Shown: positions 1 through 7,212 of the stretch, piece after piece
Numbering within the stretch: the first letter of the stretch is position 1
How the letters are laid out: every line of letters starts with the position of its first letter
Notes under the pieces: generated by a model
Seen by the model: only the letters and a program-made list of their open reading frames with translations
Database searches by the model: none
What the model was told of the DNA's origin: nothing
Program-made: the position numbers and the translations under genes
From: JAZFSZ01 sp036446455
GTDB taxonomy: Bacteria; Pseudomonadota; Gammaproteobacteria; Acidiferrobacterales; JAJDNE01
Direction of reading: 5' to 3'
NCBI GenBank assembly: GCA_036446455.1
Contig: JAZFSZ010000081.1
Span: 1-13,127 of the forward strand
Length of the DNA stretch: 13,127 nucleotides

Positions 1-332
1 CAGCATTTCATCTTAGTGAAATGTCGCATATCGATATCTTGACAAATATCGTGCTGTATCACCATAAATCTTATGATGGCAGTGGTTATCCCAGGGGCCT
101 AGCAGGTAAAAATATTCCAATCGAGGCGAGAATCATTGCCACTGCTGATGTATTCGACGCATTGTCGAGTCCACGACCTTATAAAAAAGCGTGGAGCAAC
201 GATCGGGCCTTCGCAGAGATAGAGCGCATTAGCAATTTCAAGCTAGACCCTGAGTGTGCAAACGTACTGCTTGGTGCACGTCACGAGGTGGAACAGATCC
301 AGGCGCAATTCCAGGAAAATGTTTATGACTAG
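1..332 (+). CDS. HD-GYP domain cyclic-di-GMP phosphodiesterase, C-terminal part (5' end outside window)
   Basis: The reading frame is open from base 3 and stops with TAG at 330-332, so only about 109 C-terminal codons are visible; the ATG at 21 is internal to the domain, not the start. The visible part carries the HD-GYP signature HHKSYDGSGYP followed by IPIEARIIATADVFDALSS and RPYKKAWS. This is the second half of the metal-dependent HD-GYP phosphodiesterase fold, which hydrolyses cyclic di-GMP. The HH pair, the D of DGSGYP and the ADVFDAL helix are all present, so this half looks intact; the HD metal-binding motif lies upstream and cannot be judged. The end (about 30 residues after RPYKKAWS) is normal for the family. 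Upstream sensor domains (REC, PAS, GAF) are unknown. The family call is firm; activity and ligand are inferred. Confidence 0.92.
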   Translation, partial: AFHLSEMSHIDILTNIVLYHHKSYDGSGYPRGLAGKNIPIEARIIATADVFDALSSPRPYKKAWSNDRAFAEIERISNFKLDPECANVLLGARHEVEQIQAQFQENVYD

Positions 333-423
333 CAGAAAATACTTTACGGCCGGAAAATATTCCCTCCAACTGGTCTTCATTGACATCGATATCACCCTGC
401 CTGTGTTGCTCACCATGCATTGA
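325..423 (+). CDS. possible 32-aa ORF overlapping the end of the HD-GYP gene (small protein or gene remnant)
   Basis: An ATG at 325 overlaps the last 8 bases of the HD-GYP gene and has a good Shine-Dalgarno, AGGAA at 313-317, seven bases upstream. It encodes MTSRKYFTAGKYSLQLVFID and then IDITLPVLLTMH before TGA at 421-423. The same frame stays open for ten more codons to TAA at 454-456. The overlapping start and ribosome site fit a translationally coupled second gene of an operon, and the sequence reads like the beginning of a real protein. At 32 residues it may be the stump of a decayed gene. I do not recognise it, and chance remains likely. Confidence 0.25.
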   Translation: MTSRKYFTAGKYSLQLVFIDIDITLPVLLTMH

Positions 424-610
424 AAAGCAACGATGGGGAAGATACAAGAGTAAAATATGCTAATTCAATCTGATGCCATTACTATTTTCTTACCCTATCC
501 ATCAACTAATTTTTCAGCATCTGGTGGCACAGTATTGTTTATCCGACCGGTTTCTCCATACCGCCCCCGACACAACTGGTCAATAATAAATTACTCCGAC
601 CTCAATTAAA
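424..610. other. intergenic stretch, nothing recognised
   Basis: This AT-rich spacer separates a plus-strand region from the convergent minus-strand small membrane gene that ends at 611. I see no convincing coding frame, no hairpin followed by a T-run and no repeat. Whatever ends transcription between the two converging units is not visible as an intrinsic terminator. Confidence 0.4.
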
Positions 611-979
611 TTACATGTTAACCAGCAATGTGGCGAACCAGACCCAACTGATTACCAAACCTGCCGTGGCAGCAAATTGGACATGTTTCTTTAAAACCAT
701 GATAAGCAGCAAAAAAAATCCAAACCCGGCAACGATAACGAATATTGAAATCCACCAGGACAGCATATGAAACGCCAGCGCCGGCGCCATGAAGATACTG
801 AAAACGCCAGATAATTTCATGGACGAGTTGCCCATCAACCACGGTTCTATCGTCCAGCCTCTGCTCGAGGCAATCTGATCATAAGCCACCACGATAAATC
901 CGAATGAAAAAATCAACGTCAGAATAATCGGCTGGGTACCCGCAGCTGAATCGATGATAGCGATAATTTGGCTAGGCAT
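611..979 (-). CDS. small integral membrane protein of unknown function
   Basis: The protein has 122 residues, starts at ATG (977-979) and ends with TAA (611-613). It is very hydrophobic, with about four membrane helices at roughly residues 17-34, 54-73, 74-95 and 101-120. A short polar loop between the first two carries SSRGWTIEPWL, and a KKH lies between helices three and four. I recognise no catalytic motif or family. The regular spacing of hydrophobic blocks and the charged loops argue for a real gene. No clear Shine-Dalgarno precedes the start (a GC-rich GCCGGCCGGC block, then an A-run), so the start is uncertain. It lies 223 bp downstream of the reductase gene on the same strand and may have its own promoter. 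Confidence 0.6.
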   Translation of the reverse strand: MPSQIIAIIDSAAGTQPIILTLIFSFGFIVVAYDQIASSRGWTIEPWLMGNSSMKLSGVFSIFMAPALAFHMLSWWISIFVIVAGFGFFLLLIMVLKKHVQFAATAGLVISWVWFATLLVNM

Positions 980-1202
980 GTATGTTTTTTGCCGGCCGGC
1001 TCAGAATCCCGGTTGATTGGTAATTTGCAACCATCCTTACAAGACTGTTAAAAAACCTGGACAATACCCCTTTGCTGGCCATACCTATGAGCCCTCCCTC
1101 CCCATATTATAGTTACGCTGCCTGATTGCCCCAAGGTTTTCTCATCCACACACAATTAAATTGCCGTATTCACCGGTGGCAAGGTGCTGCTACCGTTCTC
1201 CG

Positions 1203-2141
1203 TTAAAGCGATTCAAAATACGAGATCATCTGGTTTCGTTGCCTGGCCGTCGGCAACCTTCCCCTGCCCGCCTGCATATTGTCTTTCATGTGCTTTACCC
1301 TGGTGGTGGCCGGTATTGCACAAGTTACAGCTGGGTGCGCAATAACAAATTTCAGGAAGTATTGCCCCCAACTGGCACAATCAAACTCTCGCACCCATGG
1401 AGGTAATGGCTTTCCTCTAACCTGGCGGAACAGGTTACCACGCTGATAGGGGCGATTGACGATTACGGCGATACCCCTTTCCTGTGCGATCGACAACAAG
1501 GGCGATTCAACATCGCGATTTCCGATATTGTAAGTTAGTTGCACAAAATCAAAATCGTGTTTTCTCAATATTTTTTCCAGCTGGTAATGGAACCGGCCAT
1601 GTGAAGTTGTAATACCGATATAGCGAATCTTGCCATTTGCTTTCATCTGCTTCAGTGTTTCGAGCTGGGTCTGCCAGTCGACCAGGTTATGAATCTGCAT
1701 AAGGTCAAAGCGCTTGATACCCCACCGCTGCCGGGATTGCTCCATCTGCTCAATACCCTCATCCTTGCCATCAATCCACACCTTGGTTGCCGAAAATAAA
1801 TTCAGTTTCCCTTTCATCTTCGGCAGCAACTGCCCGATCACTTCCTGTGCCGAGCCATACATGGGTGATGAATCGATCATGCCGCCGCCCATATCAAAAA
1901 AAGCCTGGGTGACCTGTTGCAATCTTGCGATCATCTCGGGCTCGCCACCGGCATCAAACGTTCGCGAGGTTCCCATGCCGATTACCGGTAGCATTTCGCC
2001 TGTTTTTGGAATCGCTTTGCGGCTATGCCTTGATGCCGCAAAAATGTAGCCGGGCGAGACCCATCCAGCCCCCAGCACTCCCGCCAAAGAAGTTGCCAAG
2101 CCCAGGAAATGGCGCCGATTAATCTTTGCTGTATTCCTCAT
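1203..2141 (-). CDS. Tat-exported aldo/keto reductase
   Basis: The protein has 312 residues. I chose the ATG at 2139-2141 because GGAGG (2150-2154) sits eight bases upstream and because it puts a twin-arginine signal at the N-terminus: NRRHFLG at residues 8-14, a hydrophobic stretch to about residue 27, and a likely processing region near IFAAS. The aldo/keto reductase barrel follows, with the full catalytic tetrad in normal spacing: D90 and Y95 (IDSSPMYG), K120 (ATKVW) and H151 (MQIHN). The family reduces carbonyls with NADPH. Tat export implies folding with cofactor in the cytoplasm and work in the periplasm, with an unknown substrate. The frame could extend upstream to 2246, but that part lies over the transporter gene and lacks a ribosome site. 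With the chosen start it overlaps the transporter gene by 23 bp, suggesting translational coupling. Fold is confident, substrate unknown. Confidence 0.88.
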   Translation of the reverse strand: MRNTAKINRRHFLGLATSLAGVLGAGWVSPGYIFAASRHSRKAIPKTGEMLPVIGMGTSRTFDAGGEPEMIARLQQVTQAFFDMGGGMIDSSPMYGSAQEVIGQLLPKMKGKLNLFSATKVWIDGKDEGIEQMEQSRQRWGIKRFDLMQIHNLVDWQTQLETLKQMKANGKIRYIGITTSHGRFHYQLEKILRKHDFDFVQLTYNIGNRDVESPLLSIAQERGIAVIVNRPYQRGNLFRQVRGKPLPPWVREFDCASWGQYFLKFVIAHPAVTCAIPATTRVKHMKDNMQAGRGRLPTARQRNQMISYFESL

Positions 2142-3477
2142 TCTTTGCACCTCCATCAATAAGTAACGCATTTTCGGCGATCCTTGCCTGCTGACGGCCC
2201 AGGCCAAACGCAATCCAGGCCCAAACCAGTGCCAGCGGCACTGCAATCAACGCAATGCCGGATAGACTCATACCGATGCTTCGCATACCGGTATATACCC
2301 AGGCACTGATTGCGTCGCCGCTTCGATAGACAACCGTATCAATAAAGTTTTTCGCCTTGTACTTCTCCTCTCGCTTCAACACCACGTACAACATCTCACG
2401 CGCAGGCCGCATTACCGCGTAGTTGCCTGCGCGCCGAATCACTTGCACGAGCAGTAAGACTGCCAGCACCGGCGAAATGCCAAGCAATGTGAACCCAATT
2501 GCAAGCAAGACCGGGATAATTGCCAACACCGCTGCCAACCCAAACCATTTTATTAATCGACTGGTGAGGAACACTTGCACTATTAACGTTAGCGCATTCA
2601 CTGCCAGGTCAATTGACGCAAAAACCGCCGTACGTTGCGCTGAATCGGTAAAAGCATCACGAATAATCTGCGCCTGCATAAAATACAAAAATGTAGCAAG
2701 CGTTGTAAATAACAGCATTAACAGACAGATACCCAATAAATAGGGGGAGCGAACTACCATACCCACGCCGGCCCAGAGCCCACCGCCAATCCGTTTTTCT
2801 TCCTGCCTCGCCGACTGTTTATCCTTACCTGCCACATTCGACTCCGACCAAACCGATAGCCTGGCGATACAGACAATCGCCCACGACAGAAACAAGGCCG
2901 ACACCAGCAATAAATTTCTTGCGCCAATCGGTTGCACCAGCAAGGCGGTTAATGCCGGACCGGTTAGTGCGCCAACGGTGCCACCGGCGGCAATAAATCC
3001 GAACAAGCGACGTGCCTGTGCGTTGTTGTACAGATCCGTCATGAAACTCCAGAACACGGACACAACAAACAGACTAAAAACACTGGCCCAGATAAAAAAT
3101 GCCCGGGCCACATAGACCGGCGCATCCTGCCCTCCCATCAGGCTATAAAACAGCAACAGCGTTATGATGAAAAAGATATAGACATAGGGCAGAAATTGGC
3201 GGCGTGGGAAACGCGAACTGACCCAGCCAAACAGGGGTATCGCGGCTGTCATCGCCAACAGTGTTCCGGTAAACAGCCATTGCAGGTTTTCGACGCCACC
3301 GAGTATGCCCATCTCGTCCCGCATCGGTCGGATGATGTAATAACTGCACAACAGGGCAAAGAAATAGCTGAACGACCATAACAGCGCACGAACCTCTCCG
3401 GGTTCGACCTGTACGGTTTTTTGCAATGTGGAACGAATGCTGGACTTGATTCGATTCATGCCCGGACTCTTCAACAT
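2119..3477 (-). CDS. MFS-type transporter of the ATP:ADP antiporter (AAA/Tlc-like, COG3202) group
   Basis: This is a 452-residue polytopic inner-membrane protein with about 12 hydrophobic segments. A short amphipathic N-terminus with VEPGEVRALL (residues 24-33) leads into helix 1, which carries SYYIIRPMRDEMG (45-57), the hallmark of free-living bacterial relatives of the NTP/NDP exchangers. A second cue is the FWSFMTDLYNNAQARRLFGF segment, which matches this group rather than sugar or drug MFS pumps. The substrate is unknown; relatives in non-parasitic bacteria need not carry nucleotides. Two starts are possible: ATG at 3477 and ATG at 3459 (residue 7). The second has a weak AAGAG nearby and may be the true one. 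The 3' end overlaps the Tat reductase gene by 23 bp, so the two are probably co-expressed, with the transporter first. Confidence 0.85.
   Translation of the reverse strand: MLKSPGMNRIKSSIRSTLQKTVQVEPGEVRALLWSFSYFFALLCSYYIIRPMRDEMGILGGVENLQWLFTGTLLAMTAAIPLFGWVSSRFPRRQFLPYVYIFFIITLLLFYSLMGGQDAPVYVARAFFIWASVFSLFVVSVFWSFMTDLYNNAQARRLFGFIAAGGTVGALTGPALTALLVQPIGARNLLLVSALFLSWAIVCIARLSVWSESNVAGKDKQSARQEEKRIGGGLWAGVGMVVRSPYLLGICLLMLLFTTLATFLYFMQAQIIRDAFTDSAQRTAVFASIDLAVNALTLIVQVFLTSRLIKWFGLAAVLAIIPVLLAIGFTLLGISPVLAVLLLVQVIRRAGNYAVMRPAREMLYVVLKREEKYKAKNFIDTVVYRSGDAISAWVYTGMRSIGMSLSGIALIAVPLALVWAWIAFGLGRQQARIAENALLIDGGAKNEEYSKD
2147..2154 (-). promoter_or_regulatory. Shine-Dalgarno that fixes the start of the Tat reductase
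   Basis: Read on the minus strand this is GGAGGTGC, with GGAGG eight bases before the ATG at 2141. It lies inside the 3' end of the transporter gene. It is the reason to prefer this start over the upstream in-frame ATGs, and it places the RR motif at residues 9-10. Confidence 0.75.
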
Positions 3478-3684
3478 TAAAGGCCGCCCAGCATACCCCC
3501 AATCTCTGGAGAAACTAAATGCTCAGCAGATCATGCCGGGAAAATATCGCGGCAGACTGTAGACTTCCGGGACGTGATAAAGGAATATTAATGCATGGTT
3601 TTGCCATTCATATGTAGCAGCTCAACGTGGCTGGGCCGGGGAGAGTTCGTGCATCAAATACGCAGATTTTCCAAGATTGGTGTC

Positions 3685-3690
3685 TATACT
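3685..3690 (+). promoter_or_regulatory. possible -10 box for the lysine-rich gene
   Basis: TATACT matches the sigma-70 -10 consensus at five of six bases and lies 60 bases before the ATG at 3751. No convincing -35 hexamer is found 16-18 bases upstream, though a TG occurs two bases before the box, near the extended -10 position. Weak evidence on its own; position and strand are sensible. Confidence 0.3.
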
Positions 3691-3738
3691 TAATGAGTGG
3701 TTAGCGGTTGGTTTTACATAGCAAAATAATAACTGGAC

Positions 3739-3744
3739 AGGAGG
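3739..3744 (+). promoter_or_regulatory. perfect Shine-Dalgarno of the lysine-rich gene
   Basis: AGGAGG, six bases before the ATG at 3751, is a consensus-strength site. It shows the plus-strand frame is the expressed one and suggests high translation. Confidence 0.8.
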
Positions 3745-3750
3745 AATACA

Positions 3751-4413
3751 ATGGCGGCCAGGAAAAAAGCGAAATCGAAGAAAGGCAAGACGAAGGTAAA
3801 AAAACGCAAGACGAAGGCCAGGAAGGGCAGTAAAAAAACTACCAAGCGCAAAGCCAAGAAGAAGAAGGCGAAGACCAAGCGCAAAAAAGCGAGCAAGCGC
3901 AAAAAAGCGACCAAGAAAAAGGCCAGGAAAAAGGCCAAAAAGAAAACGAAGAAAAAAACAAAAAAGAAGACTAAGAAAAAAACCAAGAAAAAGGTCAAGA
4001 AAAAGGTCAAGAAAAAGGTCAAGAAAAAAGTAAAAAAGAAGGTAAAGAAAACGGCCAGGAAAAAGGCCAAAAAGAAAACGGTTAAAAAAATAGCCCGAAA
4101 ACCAGAGCCTAAGGCCAAACCTACGGCTGTGGTAAAACCGGTAGCGCCCGCTGCTCCGCAAGAGGAGCGCATCGGTGTTGTCACGCACTACTTTTCTCAT
4201 CTCTCGGTCGCCGTCATCCTTATAGAATCCGGCGAGCTGCGGGAAGGGGATACTATTCACATCAAGGGCCATACCTCCGATTTCCGTCAGCGCGTCGGAT
4301 CGATGGAGGTCGAGCACGTCACGGTGGCAGAGGCGATTCGAGGACAATCCTTCGGCCTTAAGGTGACTCACCACGCCCGTGAACACGACGTGGTGTATAA
4401 AGTTCGCAGCTAA
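3751..4413 (+). CDS. lysine-rich (histone H1/AlgP-like) tail fused to an EF-Tu-domain-2-like module
   Basis: The protein has 220 residues in two distinct parts. Residues 1-118 are almost only K, R, A, T, V and S, including nine perfect tetrads, KKKT four times (63-78) then KKKV five times (79-98). This resembles bacterial histone H1-like and AlgP-type tails and should be disordered and strongly basic, suited to binding DNA, RNA or other polyanions. A Pro/Ala/Val linker (119-137) follows. Residues 138-220 form a compact domain with IGVVTHYFSHLSVAVI, GELREGDTIHIKGHTSDF and EHDVVYKV. It matches from memory the short stand-alone 'translation elongation factor-like' proteins that resemble beta-barrel domain 2 of EF-Tu; no G domain is present, so no GTPase activity is expected. 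A strong ribosome site and a strong terminator frame a monocistronic gene. The role is unknown; nucleoid or ribosome/RNA binding are both plausible. Confidence 0.85.
   Translation: MAARKKAKSKKGKTKVKKRKTKARKGSKKTTKRKAKKKKAKTKRKKASKRKKATKKKARKKAKKKTKKKTKKKTKKKTKKKVKKKVKKKVKKKVKKKVKKTARKKAKKKTVKKIARKPEPKAKPTAVVKPVAPAAPQEERIGVVTHYFSHLSVAVILIESGELREGDTIHIKGHTSDFRQRVGSMEVEHVTVAEAIRGQSFGLKVTHHAREHDVVYKVRS
3937..4044 (+). repeat. nine tandem 12-bp units coding for KKKT/KKKV
   Basis: The segment encodes nine four-residue units in phase (residues 63-98). The most regular copies are AAGAAAAAGGTC at 3985-3996, 3997-4008 and 4009-4020; flanking units diverge in synonymous or single bases. Because 12 is a multiple of three, gain or loss of units keeps the frame, so length may vary between strains. 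Confidence 0.85.
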
Positions 4414-4441
4414 GGGCATTTAAAAAAAAGGAAGTTCATGG

Positions 4442-4467
4442 AAAAAACCCGCGCAAGCGGGTTTTTT
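4442..4467. terminator. bidirectional intrinsic terminator
   Basis: An 11-bp perfect stem (4442-4452 with 4457-4467) closes on a GCAA tetraloop. Its 5' arm starts with six A and its 3' arm ends with six T, so the transcript on either strand has a GC core followed by a U-run. It sits 28 bases after the lysine-rich gene and 90 bases beyond the end of the convergent tauE-like gene, so it can serve both. Confidence 0.9.
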
Positions 4468-4557
4468 CTGTACCTATAAACACGCTGTCACTGCACCGCC
4501 TGTTTTTGATCCAAATTGATGTTGCCGCCCACAGGGAGCCAGGCGGGCAACTCAGAA

Positions 4558-5343
4558 CTAATTGAAAAACAGACGTATGGCCAGCAGCAGGAGAAAGGCC
4601 GAAAAAAATCTTTTCAGTACCATGGGCGGGAGTCGATGAGCCAATGCAGCACCCACTGGCGCAAAGGCAGTGCTGGCGATGACAATGCCCAGATAAGCAG
4701 GCAAATTCACGTAACCCGCACTCCAGGGTGGTAAATCACTGCTTCCCCAGCCCATGAGAATAAATCCGGCTGCACCGCTGACGGCAATCGGAAGACCAAT
4801 GGCCGCCGAGGTGGCAACGGCATTGCGCACGGCAATGTTACACCAGGTCAAAAACGGTACGCTCATCGAACCCCCTCCCACGCCCATGAGACTGGCAATT
4901 GTACCGATAACCAGTCCGGCCAGACCCATGCCGAATTTTGCTGGCAACTGGCGATGCGGCGGCGGCTGTTTACTCAATGCCATCTGCAAGGCCACAAGCA
5001 ACATAAAACAGGCAAACGCGATACGCAGGATATTGCCGGCCAGGGCCTCCGCAATCAAAGCACCCAACAGAGCGCCAACAAGTATTCCCGGTGTGATCCG
5101 CCGAAACACCGACCACTTGATGGTCTTGCGTTTTTGGTGCGCGCGAATAGAGGACAGGGAGGTGGTAACGATGGTGGCCAGCGACGTTCCAATGGAAATA
5201 TGCATGACGACCTGGGGGGAAACCCCCTGCCCGCTCAATACCAGTGCCAGCACGGGGACAATAATGATACCGCCGCCAATACCCAGCAATCCAGCCAACA
5301 CCCCGGCAATGGCGCCCATGGCAACGAGAATAAATAAATCCAT
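4558..5343 (-). CDS. TauE/SafE family membrane permease (sulfite exporter-like)
   Basis: The 261-residue inner-membrane protein has about eight hydrophobic helices in two homologous halves. Each half carries the family's glycine-rich motif: GIGGGIIIVPVL at 21-32 and GVGGGSMSVPFL at 155-166. HISIGTSLATIV at 49-60 is also typical. Members move small organic or sulfur anions (sulfite, sulfoacetate, acetate-like compounds); substrate cannot be read from sequence. It begins 22 bp after the TRAP large permease gene on the same strand, with no terminator between, so it is probably the last gene of that operon. The start at 5343 has no visible Shine-Dalgarno; another ATG at codon 9 would shorten helix 1. 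Its company suggests efflux or uptake of a compound linked to malonate or a related acid, which is inference. Confidence 0.87.
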   Translation of the reverse strand: MDLFILVAMGAIAGVLAGLLGIGGGIIIVPVLALVLSGQGVSPQVVMHISIGTSLATIVTTSLSSIRAHQKRKTIKWSVFRRITPGILVGALLGALIAEALAGNILRIAFACFMLLVALQMALSKQPPPHRQLPAKFGMGLAGLVIGTIASLMGVGGGSMSVPFLTWCNIAVRNAVATSAAIGLPIAVSGAAGFILMGWGSSDLPPWSAGYVNLPAYLGIVIASTAFAPVGAALAHRLPPMVLKRFFSAFLLLLAIRLFFN

Positions 5344-5365
5344 TTAAATCGCTAGATTTTTAACA

Positions 5366-6682
5366 TCATATTCGCGTACCCATTAACGCTTCGGGTAACC
5401 AGGTGGCGATACCCGGAAACAGGGTGAGCAGCAAAATTCCCAAAATCATACAGAGCATAAAAGGAAAAGCCCCCCAAAGAATGGTCGACAGCTTTACCTT
5501 AGGCGCAATACTTTTCAATACATACAGGTTCAGTCCTACAGGCGGGGTAATTAAGCCAATTTCCATATTCAGGGTCAGAACCACACCAAACCAGATCGGA
5601 TCAAATCCAGCTTGCTCGATGATGGGCAGTAGCGTGGGCGCAGTCATGAGAATAACCGCCACCGGCGGCAGAAACAGGCCCACCAGCAGCAAAAAGAGAT
5701 TGATGTAAAACAACAGCACCCACTTGCTTGCTTGCATGGCAGCAATATATTCGGCAATAGACTGGGTGATATACAGACTGGACATCATGTAGCTGAAAAG
5801 CGCCGCTGTGCCAATGATCATCATGATCATGACCGATTCCCGGGTGGCGCCATGCAGCACAGTCCACCAGGCTTTGGGTGAGACCATTTTATAGATAACG
5901 ATAACCAGCAATATACAAAACAGGGCCCCGACTCCCGCCGCTTCCGAAGGCGTGGCTACGCCGCCATACAAGGCCCATAACACAAATACAATAATGGACA
6001 GAAACGGCAGAACCCGGGGAAGCAATTCAAGCTTTTGTTTCAGGCTGTAAACATCCATGTTTATATGAAATTTAATGCCTTTGTGGTGGGCGTAGAATAA
6101 CGACCAGGCCATAAATAACGTAGTCAGCATGATGCCCGGCAAGATGCCGGCGATAAATAATCGCCCGATCGATGTCTCGGTCGCAATACCATAAACTATC
6201 ATGGTGATGCTCGGCGGGATCAAAATGCCAAGCGTCCCACCTGCGGCAATAGCACCGGTGGCAAGGCCGTCGGGATAGCCGCGCTTCTGCATTTCCGGAA
6301 TACCCATCTTGCCAATGGCGGCACAGGTTGCCGGTGATGAACCGCTCAGGGCTGAAAACACGGCACAGGCACCGATATTGGAAATCAATAATCCGCCTGG
6401 GACACGGTAAAGCCAGCGATCCAGAGCCTCGTAGAGGTCACTGCCCGCTCGCGATGAGGCGACAACCGACCCCATGAGGATAAACATAGGAATGGAAAGC
6501 AGGGCGAACTCATCGAGGCCGCCAAAAAGAGTCTCACTGATCACGTTGAGTCGACTGGGCCCTTCAAATATCACCAAAAATACGATGGACACTGCACCGA
6601 GTGCGAAAGCAACGGGTGTGCCAAGCAGCAGCACAACAATCAGGGACAGCGCAACCAGCACGCCCAGCCAGATTGGACTCAT
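5366..6682 (-). CDS. dctM: TRAP transporter large permease subunit (DctM/MatM)
   Basis: This is the 438-residue sodium-coupled large subunit of a tripartite ATP-independent periplasmic transporter, of normal family length with about 12 membrane segments. Typical stretches are LLGTPVAFALG near the N-terminus, LLSIPMFILMGSVVA, FSALSGSSPATCAAIG, ATGAIAAGGTLGILIPPS and LITPPVGLNLYV. It works with the small subunit and the periplasmic binding protein to import a carboxylate. Its ATG overlaps the stop of the small-subunit gene in an ATGA, so translation is coupled. Linkage to matB suggests malonate as the ligand, making it the counterpart of MatM; that substrate is inferred from neighbours. Confidence 0.95.
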   Translation of the reverse strand: MSPIWLGVLVALSLIVVLLLGTPVAFALGAVSIVFLVIFEGPSRLNVISETLFGGLDEFALLSIPMFILMGSVVASSRAGSDLYEALDRWLYRVPGGLLISNIGACAVFSALSGSSPATCAAIGKMGIPEMQKRGYPDGLATGAIAAGGTLGILIPPSITMIVYGIATETSIGRLFIAGILPGIMLTTLFMAWSLFYAHHKGIKFHINMDVYSLKQKLELLPRVLPFLSIIVFVLWALYGGVATPSEAAGVGALFCILLVIVIYKMVSPKAWWTVLHGATRESVMIMMIIGTAALFSYMMSSLYITQSIAEYIAAMQASKWVLLFYINLFLLLVGLFLPPVAVILMTAPTLLPIIEQAGFDPIWFGVVLTLNMEIGLITPPVGLNLYVLKSIAPKVKLSTILWGAFPFMLCMILGILLLTLFPGIATWLPEALMGTRI

Positions 6683-7200
6683 GGACGCTCTCCTTCGTTA
6701 ATACCGAAAGGCATTTCCCGCCCTGTTGTTAACGCCAGTAAATCAGCAACGTACTGAAGACTGAGTAAGCCAAATCCAACTGGCATGGCTGCATAGGGTA
6801 TCCACAAACGCACCGCCCAAACCGAATCTGACAACCAGTCTTTACTCCAGGCTTCGCGCCACTCGTTGTAACCACCCCAGGTAATAATCAAACAAAAAGA
6901 AAGGGCAATCACTGTGGCAATGATAGCTACGATGTATCTCATGCGCGGCCCCAGATACTCGGCCAGTAAATCGACACTGACGTGGCCCTTGGTTAACAAA
7001 ACGAATGGACTTCCCACGACCGTGGCGGCGATCAACAGATAAGTTACAAATTCTGTTTGCCAGATTACCGAACCACGCAAGGCATAACGCACGAACACCA
7101 TTTGACAAACCACCAGGACGGAAACCACGATCATGGCCGCCGCTATCCAGCCGGTAAGGCGCGATAGTCCTGCAACGATTTTGCTGAATTTATCGATCAT
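6679..7200 (-). CDS. dctQ: TRAP transporter small permease subunit (DctQ/MatQ)
   Basis: The 173-residue protein has four membrane helices in the DctQ pattern. Family marks are VIWQTEFVTYLL (45-56), a TKGHVSVDLLAEYLG block (70-84), and WIPYAAMPVGFGLL (133-146). It scaffolds the large permease and helps dock the binding protein. I start it at ATG 7198-7200 (MIDKFSKIV), which gives normal length. The frame extends to an ATG at 7299, but that part would overlap the binding-protein gene, run through a terminator hairpin and add a Cys/Trp-rich stretch foreign to the family. The Shine-Dalgarno at the chosen start is weak (CTGGAT). The stop overlaps the next start as ATGA. Confidence 0.92.
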   Translation of the reverse strand: MIDKFSKIVAGLSRLTGWIAAAMIVVSVLVVCQMVFVRYALRGSVIWQTEFVTYLLIAATVVGSPFVLLTKGHVSVDLLAEYLGPRMRYIVAIIATVIALSFCLIITWGGYNEWREAWSKDWLSDSVWAVRLWIPYAAMPVGFGLLSLQYVADLLALTTGREMPFGINEGERP

Positions 7201-7212
7201 GATCCAGAAAAA

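Noticed and set aside
1174..1194. Hairpin after the reductase gene (CGGTGGCA / TGCTACCG)
   Set aside because: Eight pairs with one mismatch and no T-run downstream on the minus strand; too weak for a terminator.
2142..2246. N-terminal extension of the aldo/keto reductase to 2246
   Set aside because: It would bury the twin-arginine motif 44 residues inside and has no ribosome site, whereas the ATG at 2141 has GGAGG at eight bases.
3622..4419. Long antisense frames (265 and 156 residues) opposite the lysine-rich gene, rich in Phe and Leu
   Set aside because: They are the complement of lysine codons (AAA/AAG read as TTT/CTT), which keeps stops away. The plus strand has the consensus ribosome site, a recognisable C-terminal domain and the terminator.
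4521..4551. Hairpin just after the tauE-like stop (GTTGCC...GGCAAC with one bulge)
   Set aside because: Stable, but no T-run follows on the minus strand, so it is not called an intrinsic terminator; it could still protect the 3' end of the message.
4754..5347. Plus-strand frames of 197 and 127 residues over the tauE-like gene
   Set aside because: Mirror frames of a clear TauE/SafE protein with intact repeated glycine motifs; their products show no family features and no membrane pattern.
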